From contig DDUN01000031.1 in assembly GCA_002344825.1 (NCBI GenBank), positions 1 through 12,610 of the forward strand: a DNA stretch of 12,610 nt. The letters are read 5' to 3'. Each line of letters begins with the position of its first letter. Position 1 is the first letter of the stretch. This DNA is from Candidatus Multiplicimicrobium inquinatum (GTDB taxonomy: Bacteria > Omnitrophota > Omnitrophia > Omnitrophales > Aquincolibacteriaceae). The position numbers were made by a program, and so were the translations under genes. Shown piece by piece: positions 1-6,863 of this stretch. The notes under the pieces are model-generated. The model was not told the origin of the DNA. It did not search any database and was given only the letters and a program-made list of their open reading frames with translations.

Positions 1-283
1 TGCGGCGCAACAATGGCGCTAATTGAATCACGGCTCCGGCATTTTGAACTTTTAGAACAGGCTCATCATTGCTGAATACCTGCACACCATCGACTTCCAA
101 AGCAAGCCCGCCGCGCCAACCCAGTGAAATATTTCCGATTTGTACGGGGTGCCCCAGCGCACGAGACACTTCCTTTTCAATTTGTTCGCGGTAACGGTTC
201 GCATTAAATGTAAAAACAAAAACACTCATCGCCGCGACAAGAACAAAAACGACCGCCATTAGGATAAAAAATGCTCTCTTCAT
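1..283 (-). CDS. AsmA-family protein, N-terminal part (3' end outside window)
   Basis: This frame opens at an ATG (281-283) and stays open to the left edge, giving 94 codons. The product starts with a short basic segment (MKR) and a hydrophobic stretch of about 20 residues (FFILMAVVFVLVAAMSVFVF), a signal anchor. Then comes the usual AsmA N-terminal pattern: a helix (NRYREQIEKEVSRALG), HPVQIGNISL, then GLALEVDGVQVF and a segment ending QLAPLLRR. AsmA-like proteins are inner-membrane-anchored periplasmic proteins linked to envelope biogenesis and lipid transport; the substrate here cannot be told. No strong Shine-Dalgarno precedes the start. The gene is separated from the PLDc_N gene upstream by that gene's terminator and has its own candidate promoter at 330-357. 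Family assignment is fairly secure; length and C-terminal architecture are unknown because of truncation by the window edge. Confidence 0.8.
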   Translation of the reverse strand, partial: MKRAFFILMAVVFVLVAAMSVFVFTFNANRYREQIEKEVSRALGHPVQIGNISLGWRGGLALEVDGVQVFSNDEPVLKVQNAGAVIQLAPLLRR

Positions 284-329
284 AAGTAAAGCAGCCCGTC
301 AGTAATAGAGTTGATTAAAGCGAAGCTTT

Positions 330-357
330 ATTCTAAGACTTATTAGACGAGAATCAA
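330..357 (-). promoter_or_regulatory. Candidate sigma70 promoter of the AsmA-family gene
   Basis: On the minus strand a -35 box TTGATT (357-352) and a -10 box TAGAAT (335-330) are separated by 16 bases, about 47 bases before the AsmA start codon. A short inverted repeat (taaagc, gaa, gcttta; 316-330) covers the end of the -10 box and the expected transcription start, so it could be an operator or a 5'-end hairpin. This rests on sequence match only. Confidence 0.45.
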
Positions 358-380
358 GAGAAGGTATTCACGGCAAACAA

Positions 381-412
381 ATAAAAAAGCCCTCCTCATT
401 TGAGGAGGGCTT
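381..412 (-). terminator. Rho-independent terminator of the PLDc_N gene
   Basis: There is a perfect 12-bp stem (387-398 with 401-412; arm aagccctcctca) with a tiny loop. On the minus strand it is followed by TTTTTTAT (388-381). It begins 17 bases past the stop codon of the PLDc_N gene. The plus-strand side has no comparable T-tract, so the orientation is clear. Confidence 0.9.
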
Positions 413-429
413 AATAAACGAGCTAAACT

Positions 430-594
430 TTATTTTCTTCCAAGAAGCCAATAAAGAATCAAACCGATCACGGGAAGAAGAAGAATCAGCACAATCCAAA
501 GAACTTTTTTGCCCGTAGTCATGCTGCTCTTGAAAACATTAATAATCGCAAGCACATCCAAAACAAGCACCACTAAACCAAGTAAACCGCTCAT
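430..594 (-). CDS. Small PLDc_N-type two-helix membrane protein (54 aa)
   Basis: Translation gives a 54-residue protein, MSGLLGLVVLVLDVLAII at the N-terminus and GRK at the end. It has two hydrophobic helices (about 3-20 and 31-51) joined by a short polar loop (NVFKSSMTTGKK). The second helix contains KVLWIVLILLLPVIGLILYWLLG. This matches the PLDc_N pattern (K-hW-hhhhhhP-hG-hhYhhhG), found at the N-terminus of cardiolipin synthases and also as free-standing small membrane proteins. No catalytic HKD motif is present, so it is not itself a phospholipase. The free-standing form has no established function. A good Shine-Dalgarno (AAGGGGG) precedes the ATG by four bases. It is a single-gene unit with its own promoter (647-675) and a strong terminator (381-412). 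Confidence 0.88.
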   Translation of the reverse strand: MSGLLGLVVLVLDVLAIINVFKSSMTTGKKVLWIVLILLLPVIGLILYWLLGRK

Positions 595-646
595 AGAACC
601 CCCTTTTTTGGACTAAAGTACTTTTTTTATTTTATCGGGACAGCCC

Positions 647-675
647 ATTATCTCCGGCAAACCACAGCTTGTCGA
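647..675 (-). promoter_or_regulatory. Candidate sigma70 promoter of the PLDc_N gene
   Basis: The minus strand carries TCGACA (675-670, 5/6 to the -35 consensus), a 17-base spacer and GATAAT (652-647, 5/6 to the -10 consensus). The expected transcription start is near 640, leaving a leader of about 46 bases with an A-rich stretch and the Shine-Dalgarno. It lies just downstream of the PKD gene terminator, which fits an independent transcription unit. Confidence 0.6.
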
Positions 676-705
676 GCCTGCCTTGTGATAACAGCGCAGA
701 AACAG

Positions 706-776
706 AAAAGGCGTGCGGATTATCCGCGGCTCGAGTTTAATCGAGAGCCGCAAATGTAAATCCCGCACGCCTTTTT
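706..776 (-). terminator. Two-tier hairpin terminator after the PKD gene
   Basis: The outer stem is a perfect 13 bp (706-718 with 763-775; arm aaaaggcgtgcgg). Inside it lies a second stem of 7 bp (726-732 with 745-751; gcggctc). The hairpin begins about 13 bases past the PKD stop codon. T-rich sequence follows on both strands: TTTTCTGTTT in the minus direction and TTTTT in the plus direction, so it could act both ways. Total length of about 70 bases is large for a simple terminator. Confidence 0.8.
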
Positions 777-788
777 CTCAGCTAAGAA

Positions 789-3254
789 TTACTTTACGTA
801 GTTCTTCGCTTTAACCTTAATCAACGGAACCGGACCTGCATTCACATCCGCAACAAAGCCGGAGCTTGCTGTGGAACAATGCGTTCCTTTGCCGTCATCG
901 ACCGTCAACGTCACGTTGTACTGACCGAACTTGCTATACGCGTGCTGTGCTGCCACGCCTTCACCTGTGTTGCCGTCTCCGAAATTCCAGAGATAGCTGA
1001 GCTTATCACCATCCGGATCGGATGATTGAGCGCCATTGAACTGGCTCTGCTCTTCTGTGCAGCATACAAGGTTCGGTCCTGCATTGGCGATAGGAGGTGT
1101 ATTTACACTCACTCTCGTTTTTGCGGCACTTACACTGCAAGCTGAACCTGCGCCATCATCGGCGGTAACAGTTACAGTATAGTTTCCACCCTTTTTATAA
1201 GCGTAAGAAACATTGGATCCGCCTTCGATAGTTGTGCCATCGCCGAAGTTCCAAGTGTACTTCAACTTATCACCATCCGGATCATTTGATGCGGAAGCAT
1301 CAAGCGATACAGTTTCACCCGTACAAGCATTCTTAGCTTGATTGAGCGAAACCATCGGAGCAGAGTTGATACGAACATTCACCGCATCCATTGCAGTCGA
1401 GCAAGGTGTTCCCTTACCGTCATCAACAGTAACAGTTGCTGTATAACTTCCGCCCTTAGCGTAAGTATGAGTTACGGACTTGCCTTCTTTGACAGTTCCA
1501 TCGCCCAAGTTCCAAGTATATTTCGAACCTTCAGGACCGTTTGCATTCAAAGTCACCGCGCCGCCGGAGCAAGAGAAAACATTCTCGCCCGCGTCAACTA
1601 TCGGAGACTTGTTCAAACGCACGGAAACCGTATCAGTCGAAACGTTGCAGCCTGCACCAGAATTATCCGTTACAGTTAAGCGAGCGGTATATTCACCGGC
1701 TTGCTTATAAACGTGAGTGACTTTTGCGCCTTCAGCTTTTTCACCGTCGCCAAAATCCCACGCATAGGACAATCCATCGTTTTCAGCGTCATACGATTTG
1801 CCGCCATTAAACGTAACAGCGTACTCAGCTGCCTGGCTTGTCAAGCAAAGAGCAACGTCATCGCCTGCAACCGCAACCGGAGCACTGTTGACTTTAATTT
1901 GAGCGTTGCAACCCGCAACGGAACATGCTGTGTTCTGATTATCATTCACCGTAAGCGAAACATTGTAGTTTCCGCCTTTGGAGAAAGTTTTAGAAACAGA
2001 AGCACCTTCAGCGGTTGTACCATCGCCAAAGTTCCAGAGATAACCAAGTTCTTTGGTTTCACCGTCACTTGAACCGGCACCGCTGATTGAAACAGCCTGA
2101 CCAACACAAGCGGACTGCGGAACTTTCAAGCCGCAAACCGGAGGTGTGTTTACCAAAACAGGGGTCGTTGTGGTTTTCTTTTCACAATGAAGACCGGAGT
2201 TATCACTTACGGTCAAAGCAACATTATAATTGCCGCCCTTTTCGTAAACGTGAGTTACAACCGGATCCGTGCTGGTACGGCCATCACCAAAGTCCCAAAG
2301 ATAAGTGATCTTATCTTTGTTGGTGTCATAAGAGTCACGCGCGTCAAATTCAAAAACGTTACACGCGCTCGGCTCCGGAGAAGGAGCTACCGGAGCAACA
2401 AAACCGCCCTGCTTGAAATAAATCGGAAGCGCATTACCCTTGCTGTCGGTAAACTGCACGCCCGCGTTACCGCGAGTTTGGTTTGTTGTCGTCACGGTAT
2501 AAGCCAAACGGCGCGCATCACTGCTGCCGAGAGTCACAGGGGTTTCAGCCCACTGACCGCTTACAGAGTCAGCAACATCATAGCTCTTGCCTGTTGCATG
2601 ATCTTTAAATTGTCCGACGCCGCCGTCTTTATCAAGGTCAAAGTTACGGGCAACGATGCCGGTAACACCTGCCGGAATAGCCGGATAGAAGTTAATTTGT
2701 GATCCCTTGCTTGGAAGCAAACGGAAATAAAATTTTTCACTAAAAGATTCAGCGTAGTCAGGTGTAATTTTGAACTTGAACAAGTTCTGATCATCACCTT
2801 TGGTTGTTTTAGCAACAACGCGAAAACGATAAAAATCGCCTACGTCTTTACCCTGCTCAGGCTTGAAACTGCCGAGCTGAGTCCATGATGCATCACCCTT
2901 AGATGAACCTGCGCCGAATGTTTCGGAAACAAGCGTTTCTTTACCTTCAACGGAAAAAACCGTTTCAGTATCAGCAACCGCTTTGCCGAATCCGCCGATC
3001 GCGTCAACTTTACCGGAAGCATCAGCATCATAAACACTGATTGTTACCGCTTCTGTGGAAGCTTTCGGTACGTCAACAAAGAGCGACATCTGAGAGTCGT
3101 CTTTACCGCGAAGGGGATCCCCTTCCGGACCGAAAAGGTAAAAGTATTCTGCCTTCGTATTTTCCTTCGGCACTTCATAAGCAAAAGTGCTCACCGGGAA
3201 AACCAGGGACAGAACAAGCAACGGAGCAATAAAGCCCGCAAGTTTCTTGATCAT
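789..3254 (-). CDS. Secreted protein with six PKD domains, each with a cysteine pair
   Basis: An 821-residue exported protein. Residues 1-25 form a signal peptide (MIKK, hydrophobic core, cleavage near STFA-YE). Residues 26 to about 290 are an unrecognised beta-rich domain containing a Ca-loop-like DLDKDGG at 206-212. Six PKD domains follow at about 296-368, 372-455, 458-547, 550-629, 632-716 and 720-805. Each has the W[ND][FL]GDG turn (FGDG at 322, 409, 501, 670, 758; LGDG at 582) and the GG-x-Y-x-[VA]-x-[LV]-T-V strand. PKD domains are Ig-like folds used in cell-surface and secreted proteins, usually for adhesion or binding glycans. Cysteines come in matched positions (298/357, 383/444, 470/536, 562/618, 644/706, 731 or 732/793), suggesting one disulfide per domain. 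No sortase, PEP-CTERM, type IX or membrane anchor is visible at the C-terminus (KVKAKNYVK), and no enzymatic domain is recognisable. The start is supported by AGGAG seven bases upstream. It is followed by a strong terminator; the double-DsbA gene lies 219 bases upstream on the same strand. Confidence 0.9.
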   Translation of the reverse strand: MIKKLAGFIAPLLVLSLVFPVSTFAYEVPKENTKAEYFYLFGPEGDPLRGKDDSQMSLFVDVPKASTEAVTISVYDADASGKVDAIGGFGKAVADTETVFSVEGKETLVSETFGAGSSKGDASWTQLGSFKPEQGKDVGDFYRFRVVAKTTKGDDQNLFKFKITPDYAESFSEKFYFRLLPSKGSQINFYPAIPAGVTGIVARNFDLDKDGGVGQFKDHATGKSYDVADSVSGQWAETPVTLGSSDARRLAYTVTTTNQTRGNAGVQFTDSKGNALPIYFKQGGFVAPVAPSPEPSACNVFEFDARDSYDTNKDKITYLWDFGDGRTSTDPVVTHVYEKGGNYNVALTVSDNSGLHCEKKTTTTPVLVNTPPVCGLKVPQSACVGQAVSISGAGSSDGETKELGYLWNFGDGTTAEGASVSKTFSKGGNYNVSLTVNDNQNTACSVAGCNAQIKVNSAPVAVAGDDVALCLTSQAAEYAVTFNGGKSYDAENDGLSYAWDFGDGEKAEGAKVTHVYKQAGEYTARLTVTDNSGAGCNVSTDTVSVRLNKSPIVDAGENVFSCSGGAVTLNANGPEGSKYTWNLGDGTVKEGKSVTHTYAKGGSYTATVTVDDGKGTPCSTAMDAVNVRINSAPMVSLNQAKNACTGETVSLDASASNDPDGDKLKYTWNFGDGTTIEGGSNVSYAYKKGGNYTVTVTADDGAGSACSVSAAKTRVSVNTPPIANAGPNLVCCTEEQSQFNGAQSSDPDGDKLSYLWNFGDGNTGEGVAAQHAYSKFGQYNVTLTVDDGKGTHCSTASSGFVADVNAGPVPLIKVKAKNYVK

Positions 3255-3295
3255 GGAGTAACTCCTGAGTTAGTTTGTTTTAAGTTCTGATAATT

Positions 3296-3316
3296 AAGGC
3301 TTAAATGTAAAGCCTT
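3296..3316 (-). other. Small hairpin in the leader of the PKD gene
   Basis: Perfect 7-bp inverted repeat (aaggctt at 3296-3302, aagcctt at 3310-3316) with a 7-base loop, 42 bases before the PKD start codon. It lacks a T-tract, so it is more likely a leader structure than a terminator. Function unknown. Confidence 0.35.
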
Positions 3317-3388
3317 GAAACTATTCCTCAGACGCCTGATTTGCGGAAATATTCAATCGCGCAAAATTAGAGTGTTGAGGGAATCAGT

Positions 3389-3416
3389 ATTGTAGGCGAA
3401 AAATCGGAATGAACAA
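3389..3416 (-). promoter_or_regulatory. Weak candidate promoter of the PKD gene
   Basis: On the minus strand TTGTTC (3416-3411, 3/6 to the -35 consensus), 16 bases, then TACAAT (3394-3389, 5/6 to the -10 consensus). It would give a leader of about 130 bases containing the 3296-3316 hairpin. The -35 match is poor, so the call is tentative. Confidence 0.3.
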
Positions 3417-3473
3417 GACAAATCTGCTGGATTGGAATCACCATTAAAAAGCGCAACTTTTAATTATAGGACG

Positions 3474-4649
3474 CTATGCAGACGGAGCAGACTCTTTGTC
3501 TTGAGGTTGGCTCAATAGCCGATCGATAACTTCCTGAATTTTTTCGATCGGCTTTGCCCCAACCAAAAGCTCTCCATTAATAAGGAGGGTAGGTGTTGAC
3601 CCCACCTGGTTGAAAAAGCCCAACCACACATCATTCTCAATTTTTTTCTTGGTGGCATCGTTTTCATAACAAGACACAAAAGACGGTAAGTCGAGTCCCA
3701 GTTCGCCCGCGATGCGCTTAAAGTCTTCTTCGCTTACGGCCTTGGAAGCATCAGAGAAAACTGCTTTGTGAAATTCCCAAAACTTACCCTGAGTGTGCGC
3801 GCACTCGGAAGCCACATGCGCGTACGGAGCTTGCGGATGAATCGGCAATGGAAAATGCCTCCAGACACGGCGGATTTTTCCGGAATAAATCTCCATAATC
3901 TGATCCATCACCGGATTTAATTTCTGACAAAAAAAACAATGAAAATCGCTAAACTCAACAATTGTAACCGTCGCCTCTTCCGGTCCCTGTGAAGGGCGAC
4001 CTTTTTCCGTGAAATCAATTTTCTGCCTTAAATCTTCTTTTCTTTTTTTTCTTTCCGCTTCTACTTTAGCGGCAAACTCGGGATCAATTTTTTCGGCAAA
4101 ATACGCAAAAGGCCGCATGCCCGTCACTTTTTCACCATTCATAAAAAACGTGGGCGCTCCGCTGACACCGCGTGTTTGAGCATCCACAAAATCTTTAAGC
4201 ACCGTAGAACGGCTGCGCTGACTTTCCATGCACGCCTTTAAAAGAGTTCCGTCCAAGCCTGCCGCGCTCGCCGCTCCGTCAACTTGAGGCTGCTCTTCCG
4301 CGGAAAAAACCGCATCGTGAAACTCCCAAAACTTCCCCTGCTCCGCCGCGCAAACAGAAGCTTCATGCAAAGGGAATGAGCCGACTCCGGGCTCACCGGA
4401 AAGAGGAAAGTGATGAAACGACATTCGAATAGATTCAGGATAAGCTTTGCGGAGTTCGGAAAAAACTTCCGCTTGCTTCCTGCAATAAGGACATAAAAAA
4501 TCGGAAAATTGCTCGATTTTTAAAGTTGCGGTCTCAGGCCCGCGTGTGAAAGAAGCGCTTGTTATGCTCTCTTTTTTTTCAGGCTTGACACCGGAGCAAC
4601 CGGAGAAAACAATGACCACCGCCGTAAAGAAAACCAGAATAAACCGCAT
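3474..4649 (-). CDS. Lipoprotein with two tandem DsbA-like thioredoxin domains
   Basis: A 391-residue protein. The N-terminus is a lipoprotein signal (MRFILVFFTAVVIVFSGC) with lipobox FSGC and lipidated Cys18. Domain 1 (about 33-195) has the active site CPYC (53-56), the cis-proline loop GAPT (164-167) and a second cysteine pair, C100 and C140. Domain 2 (about 217-380) has CFFC (238-241), STPT (351-354) and the pair C283 and C327. A charged linker (about 195-215, AERKKRKEDLRQK) joins them. The repeated HFPL, QGKFWEFH[DK]AVFS and T[FL][FL][MI]NGE segments show internal duplication. Both halves belong to the Thioredoxin_4/DsbA-like group (BdbD type), which oxidises or isomerises disulfides of exported proteins. 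Single-domain members are about 200-250 residues, so this is a double. Differing active sites (PY versus FF) suggest the two halves differ in redox potential; this is inference. A candidate promoter lies at 4706-4733, and the neighbouring cysteine-paired PKD protein is a plausible client. Confidence 0.92.
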   Translation of the reverse strand: MRFILVFFTAVVIVFSGCSGVKPEKKESITSASFTRGPETATLKIEQFSDFLCPYCRKQAEVFSELRKAYPESIRMSFHHFPLSGEPGVGSFPLHEASVCAAEQGKFWEFHDAVFSAEEQPQVDGAASAAGLDGTLLKACMESQRSRSTVLKDFVDAQTRGVSGAPTFFMNGEKVTGMRPFAYFAEKIDPEFAAKVEAERKKRKEDLRQKIDFTEKGRPSQGPEEATVTIVEFSDFHCFFCQKLNPVMDQIMEIYSGKIRRVWRHFPLPIHPQAPYAHVASECAHTQGKFWEFHKAVFSDASKAVSEEDFKRIAGELGLDLPSFVSCYENDATKKKIENDVWLGFFNQVGSTPTLLINGELLVGAKPIEKIQEVIDRLLSQPQDKESAPSA

Positions 4650-4705
4650 TGGATAAACTTCTTTCGCTTTTTTTCTTAGGAAATTACCTTGCGCAAAATG
4701 GTGGC

Positions 4706-4733
4706 ATTATACGTCAAACCAATCGGAAGTCCA
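4706..4733 (-). promoter_or_regulatory. Candidate sigma70 promoter of the double-DsbA gene
   Basis: The minus strand carries TGGACT (4733-4728, 4/6), a 16-base spacer and a perfect TATAAT (4711-4706), within the 124-base gap after the 108-residue gene. The predicted transcription start is near 4699, about 50 bases before the ATG. The -10 context TATAATGCC recurs before the lipoprotein gene at 10921. Confidence 0.5.
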
Positions 4734-4773
4734 TGCGTGAAAGACCTCATCGCAGCAAGGCTGGAAGCTTGAA

Positions 4774-5100
4774 TTAGCCGGCGCGGAACACTTTGACTGT
4801 CACCGACTGACCGTTTGCCCACGGCCAAATGAGGGAGTAATAGTAGAGCTCTTCGGAAGCTAAATAATAGAGCGTTTGATCATCGCGGATTCCGCCGTAT
4901 TCATTCGCCTTTTTTTTATCATCATCGCTAGGCTTCACTCCTGCCGGCTTCACGGGTTTACCGAAAAAGGTTTCCAATACTTGATTCACCTTGGGCAAAT
5001 CCGCAGCTTTCACCACCAGCTCAAAATACTCCTCGTCGTCGCTCCGTAATTCCTGACAAGGAGCTTTTTTAAGTTCAGCAAGAAAAAGATCGTACCGCAT
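4774..5100 (-). CDS. Hypothetical protein, translationally coupled to the DUF4197 gene
   Basis: A 108-residue protein that I do not recognise. It has no signal peptide or membrane segment, so it is probably cytoplasmic. The N-terminal third is acidic and helical (MRYDLFLAELKKAPCQELRSDDEEYFELVVK). A lysine/aspartate-rich linker follows (KPSDDDKKKANEYGG, about 56-70), then an aromatic C-terminus (TLYYLASEELYYYSLIWPWANG, about 76-97) ending in a predicted beta strand (QSVTVKVFRAG). Its ATG overlaps the TAA stop of the upstream DUF4197 gene (TAATG), the classic sign of translational coupling, which is the main support that it is real. The two products may act together, although the upstream one is predicted to be exported and this one is not. 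Confidence 0.75.
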   Translation of the reverse strand: MRYDLFLAELKKAPCQELRSDDEEYFELVVKAADLPKVNQVLETFFGKPVKPAGVKPSDDDKKKANEYGGIRDDQTLYYLASEELYYYSLIWPWANGQSVTVKVFRAG

Positions 5101-5816
5101 TATGTTCCCTTTCCGGACTCCGGCTTCTCTGAGCGGAGCCGCTCCTCGGCTTCTTGAATTCTTAAAAAAATACCTTCGAGTGCTTTTTGTGAAACTTTTT
5201 CTTCCAAATCAAAAACAGATTCTGTGTTTTTAATAAACGGAATGGACGCATAAAGCCCTTTAAATTCAAGATAAGAGCGAAGCGCGCTTTGATTGCTGAC
5301 GGATCTTTCGATTTCGCGCCGAAAATCCCGCTGAAGCCGCGGTTCCATTTTTTTTCTGAAGTACCGGGTCAAAGAACCTTCTTCGTCTAGAATTTCCTGC
5401 GGATTTTTCTCAAATTTTAAATCCTCAAGAGCCTCCTTCATTAAAACCCCCGCTTTGGGAGCGGCCGTCTCGGCGGCACGATTCAAGCCAAGCTGAAAAT
5501 CATGCCAAAATAATTCGGCGTTCAGCTTTTTTGAAATCTTCTCAATGCCTTTCACCTGCTGAGGAATATCGATTTTCAATTCGGACTGGTGATAAAACCC
5601 GTTAACTTGACTCAATTCAAGCACGGCATTGTCAATCGCCTTGCGCAGCAAGTCTTTCATGGTGCGCTCATTCTGAGAGTTTGAATCACCACGGTTCTGA
5701 AAAAAAAGAATTCGGCTGATCAAGCCCTCGGCGTTCAAAGAAGAAGGGAAAGTAATTATTCCCGACAAAACGAGAGCCATGACGCCTGCTTTTTTTAAAA
5801 TAATTTGTGTATTCAT
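5100..5816 (-). CDS. DUF4197 family protein, exported
   Basis: A 238-residue protein with a signal peptide (basic MNTQIILKK, hydrophobic GVMALVLSGIITF, cleavage near LNA-EG at residue 29). The mature part has the layout of the DUF4197 family: ALxxAIDNAVLELSQVNGFYHQSELKIDIPQQVKGIEK, then LGLNRAAETAAPKAGVLMKEAL, DEEGSLTRYFRKKMEPRLQ, and a C-terminal VSQKALEGIFLRIQEAEERLRSE. The family is widespread in Gram-negative bacteria, is predicted periplasmic and all-helical, and has no established function. The usual length is about 230-250 residues, so it is complete. The start has no visible Shine-Dalgarno (AT-rich TTTGATCAAAAA precedes the ATG), but no better in-frame start keeps the signal peptide. 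A 5-bp hairpin (gtcgc/gcgac, 5836-5854) sits in the leader. The 108-residue gene is coupled downstream. Confidence 0.85.
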   Translation of the reverse strand: MNTQIILKKAGVMALVLSGIITFPSSLNAEGLISRILFFQNRGDSNSQNERTMKDLLRKAIDNAVLELSQVNGFYHQSELKIDIPQQVKGIEKISKKLNAELFWHDFQLGLNRAAETAAPKAGVLMKEALEDLKFEKNPQEILDEEGSLTRYFRKKMEPRLQRDFRREIERSVSNQSALRSYLEFKGLYASIPFIKNTESVFDLEEKVSQKALEGIFLRIQEAEERLRSEKPESGKGT

Positions 5817-5941
5817 TTTTTGATCAAATAATTAGGTCGCTCAATCAGGGCGACACAGCCACCGAAACAGTTATCGGCACCCTCTTAGCGATTCTGAACA
5901 CAAACGAAATTTAAAATAGCCGGAGAAAAAAGCGGAGGAAT

Positions 5942-6829
5942 TTAACAGGACTTTCGAATGATAAGCTCTGGAGAAACTACCCGCGTCACAGGTTCCAAAG
6001 ATTTCTTCTCAATCTGTTCCATTAAAATTCTCACCATTTCGCGCCCCATCAGCTCAAGCGGCTGCCCAATAGTAGTCAATGAAGGTTCGGTGTACTTTCC
6101 TTTTCGAATTCCGTCATAGCCGATGACCGCGACCTGATCCGGAACACGAATCCAATTTTCCTTCAACGCACGGATCGCTCCGATAGCGATGTCATCGTTC
6201 ACGCAAATAATGGCCCGCGGTAATTTTTCCGACTGGTGAATCATGTCGAGCATTTTCAAATAACCGTCTTCTTCAAAAAAGTAATCGCATTTCCGATAAT
6301 GTTCAGGGTCAAAAGTCAGCTGATACTGTCCCAAAAGTTCACGCAATAAATCGTACCGCTGACGGGCGTCCAATGACGCGTCATCGGGCGCGTGAAGCAT
6401 TCCGATTTTACGATAGCCCCGGCTTAAAAGATGCCGCATCGCGAGATGCACACCCTCTTTGTTGTCGCAATAGACAATACTGGAGCGCAAACTTGGCGTG
6501 GGGTCGTTAATAACAATCACGGGGATTTTCTTTTCATCCAAAGCTTCGGCAATATAACGATCGTGAATACGCCAAGTAATCAGAATCAACGCATCTACCT
6601 GATGACGGTCCAATATTTTAAAATCAGGGTTGCGGTACTCTTCATCTTTAACCAAGATCAACCGAAAGTCATGCGGTGTCCCCACCAGCGCGTTGGTAAC
6701 GCCGATCAAAACCTGCGTAAAATAATCACCCTTGAATAACTCCGGCGTAAAAGCGCCTATCAGGCCTATCGTTAATCTTCTTTGCGACTCACTCATACCG
6801 ATATTCTCTCTGTGAAAAAATTCGTTCAC
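5942..6829 (-). CDS. LacI-type ligand-binding domain protein lacking the DNA-binding domain
   Basis: A 295-residue product that is clearly the periplasmic-binding-protein-like core of a LacI/GalR regulator. After a short leader, residues 18-25 (RRLTIGLI) correspond to the start of the core. Other landmarks are VDALILI (78-84), KIPVIVIND (101-109), GVHLAMRHLLSRGYRKIGML (126-145), DARQRYD (154-160), AIICVNDDIAIGAIRALKENWIRVPDQVAVIGYDGI (206-241) and EPSLTTIGQPLELMG (248-262). Full LacI members are about 330-345 residues, starting with a helix-turn-helix of about 45 and a hinge; both are absent. An in-frame TAG lies 20-30 bases before the start and the preceding gene fills the space, so no helix-turn-helix is hidden by a simple frameshift. 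The start is GTG at 6829, or ATG at 6796 (residue 12). No membrane segment or signal peptide is seen, so it is a cytoplasmic sensor, acting perhaps through a partner, or a decayed regulator. It is last in the six-gene block, 34 bases after the previous stop. Confidence 0.88.
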   Translation of the reverse strand: MNEFFHRENIGMSESQRRLTIGLIGAFTPELFKGDYFTQVLIGVTNALVGTPHDFRLILVKDEEYRNPDFKILDRHQVDALILITWRIHDRYIAEALDEKKIPVIVINDPTPSLRSSIVYCDNKEGVHLAMRHLLSRGYRKIGMLHAPDDASLDARQRYDLLRELLGQYQLTFDPEHYRKCDYFFEEDGYLKMLDMIHQSEKLPRAIICVNDDIAIGAIRALKENWIRVPDQVAVIGYDGIRKGKYTEPSLTTIGQPLELMGREMVRILMEQIEKKSLEPVTRVVSPELIIRKSC

Positions 6830-6863
6830 CTCAAAGCTGTTTCTAAAGGGTACCTAATCGAAT

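Noticed and set aside
864..2360. Repeated DNA pattern, considered as a CRISPR or satellite array
   Set aside because: The roughly 260-base periodicity comes from PKD protein repeats; the DNA copies are diverged and in frame.
1338..2702. Several open frames of 70-170 codons on the plus strand opposite the PKD gene
   Set aside because: They are antisense shadows of a well-supported gene with signal peptide, Shine-Dalgarno and six PKD domains; their predicted proteins show no domain or leader.
3463..3468. Perfect TATAAT on the minus strand just after the double-DsbA stop, considered as the PKD promoter
   Set aside because: No acceptable -35 hexamer is found at 16-18 bases; best match is 2-3 of 6.
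3440..3468. AT-rich hairpin after the double-DsbA gene, considered as a terminator
   Set aside because: The stem is nearly all A-T with a bulge and is not followed by a T-tract.
5836..5941. Hairpins between the LacI-type gene and the DUF4197 gene, considered as a terminator or riboswitch
   Set aside because: The stems are only 4-5 bp, without a T-tract or recognisable aptamer pattern.
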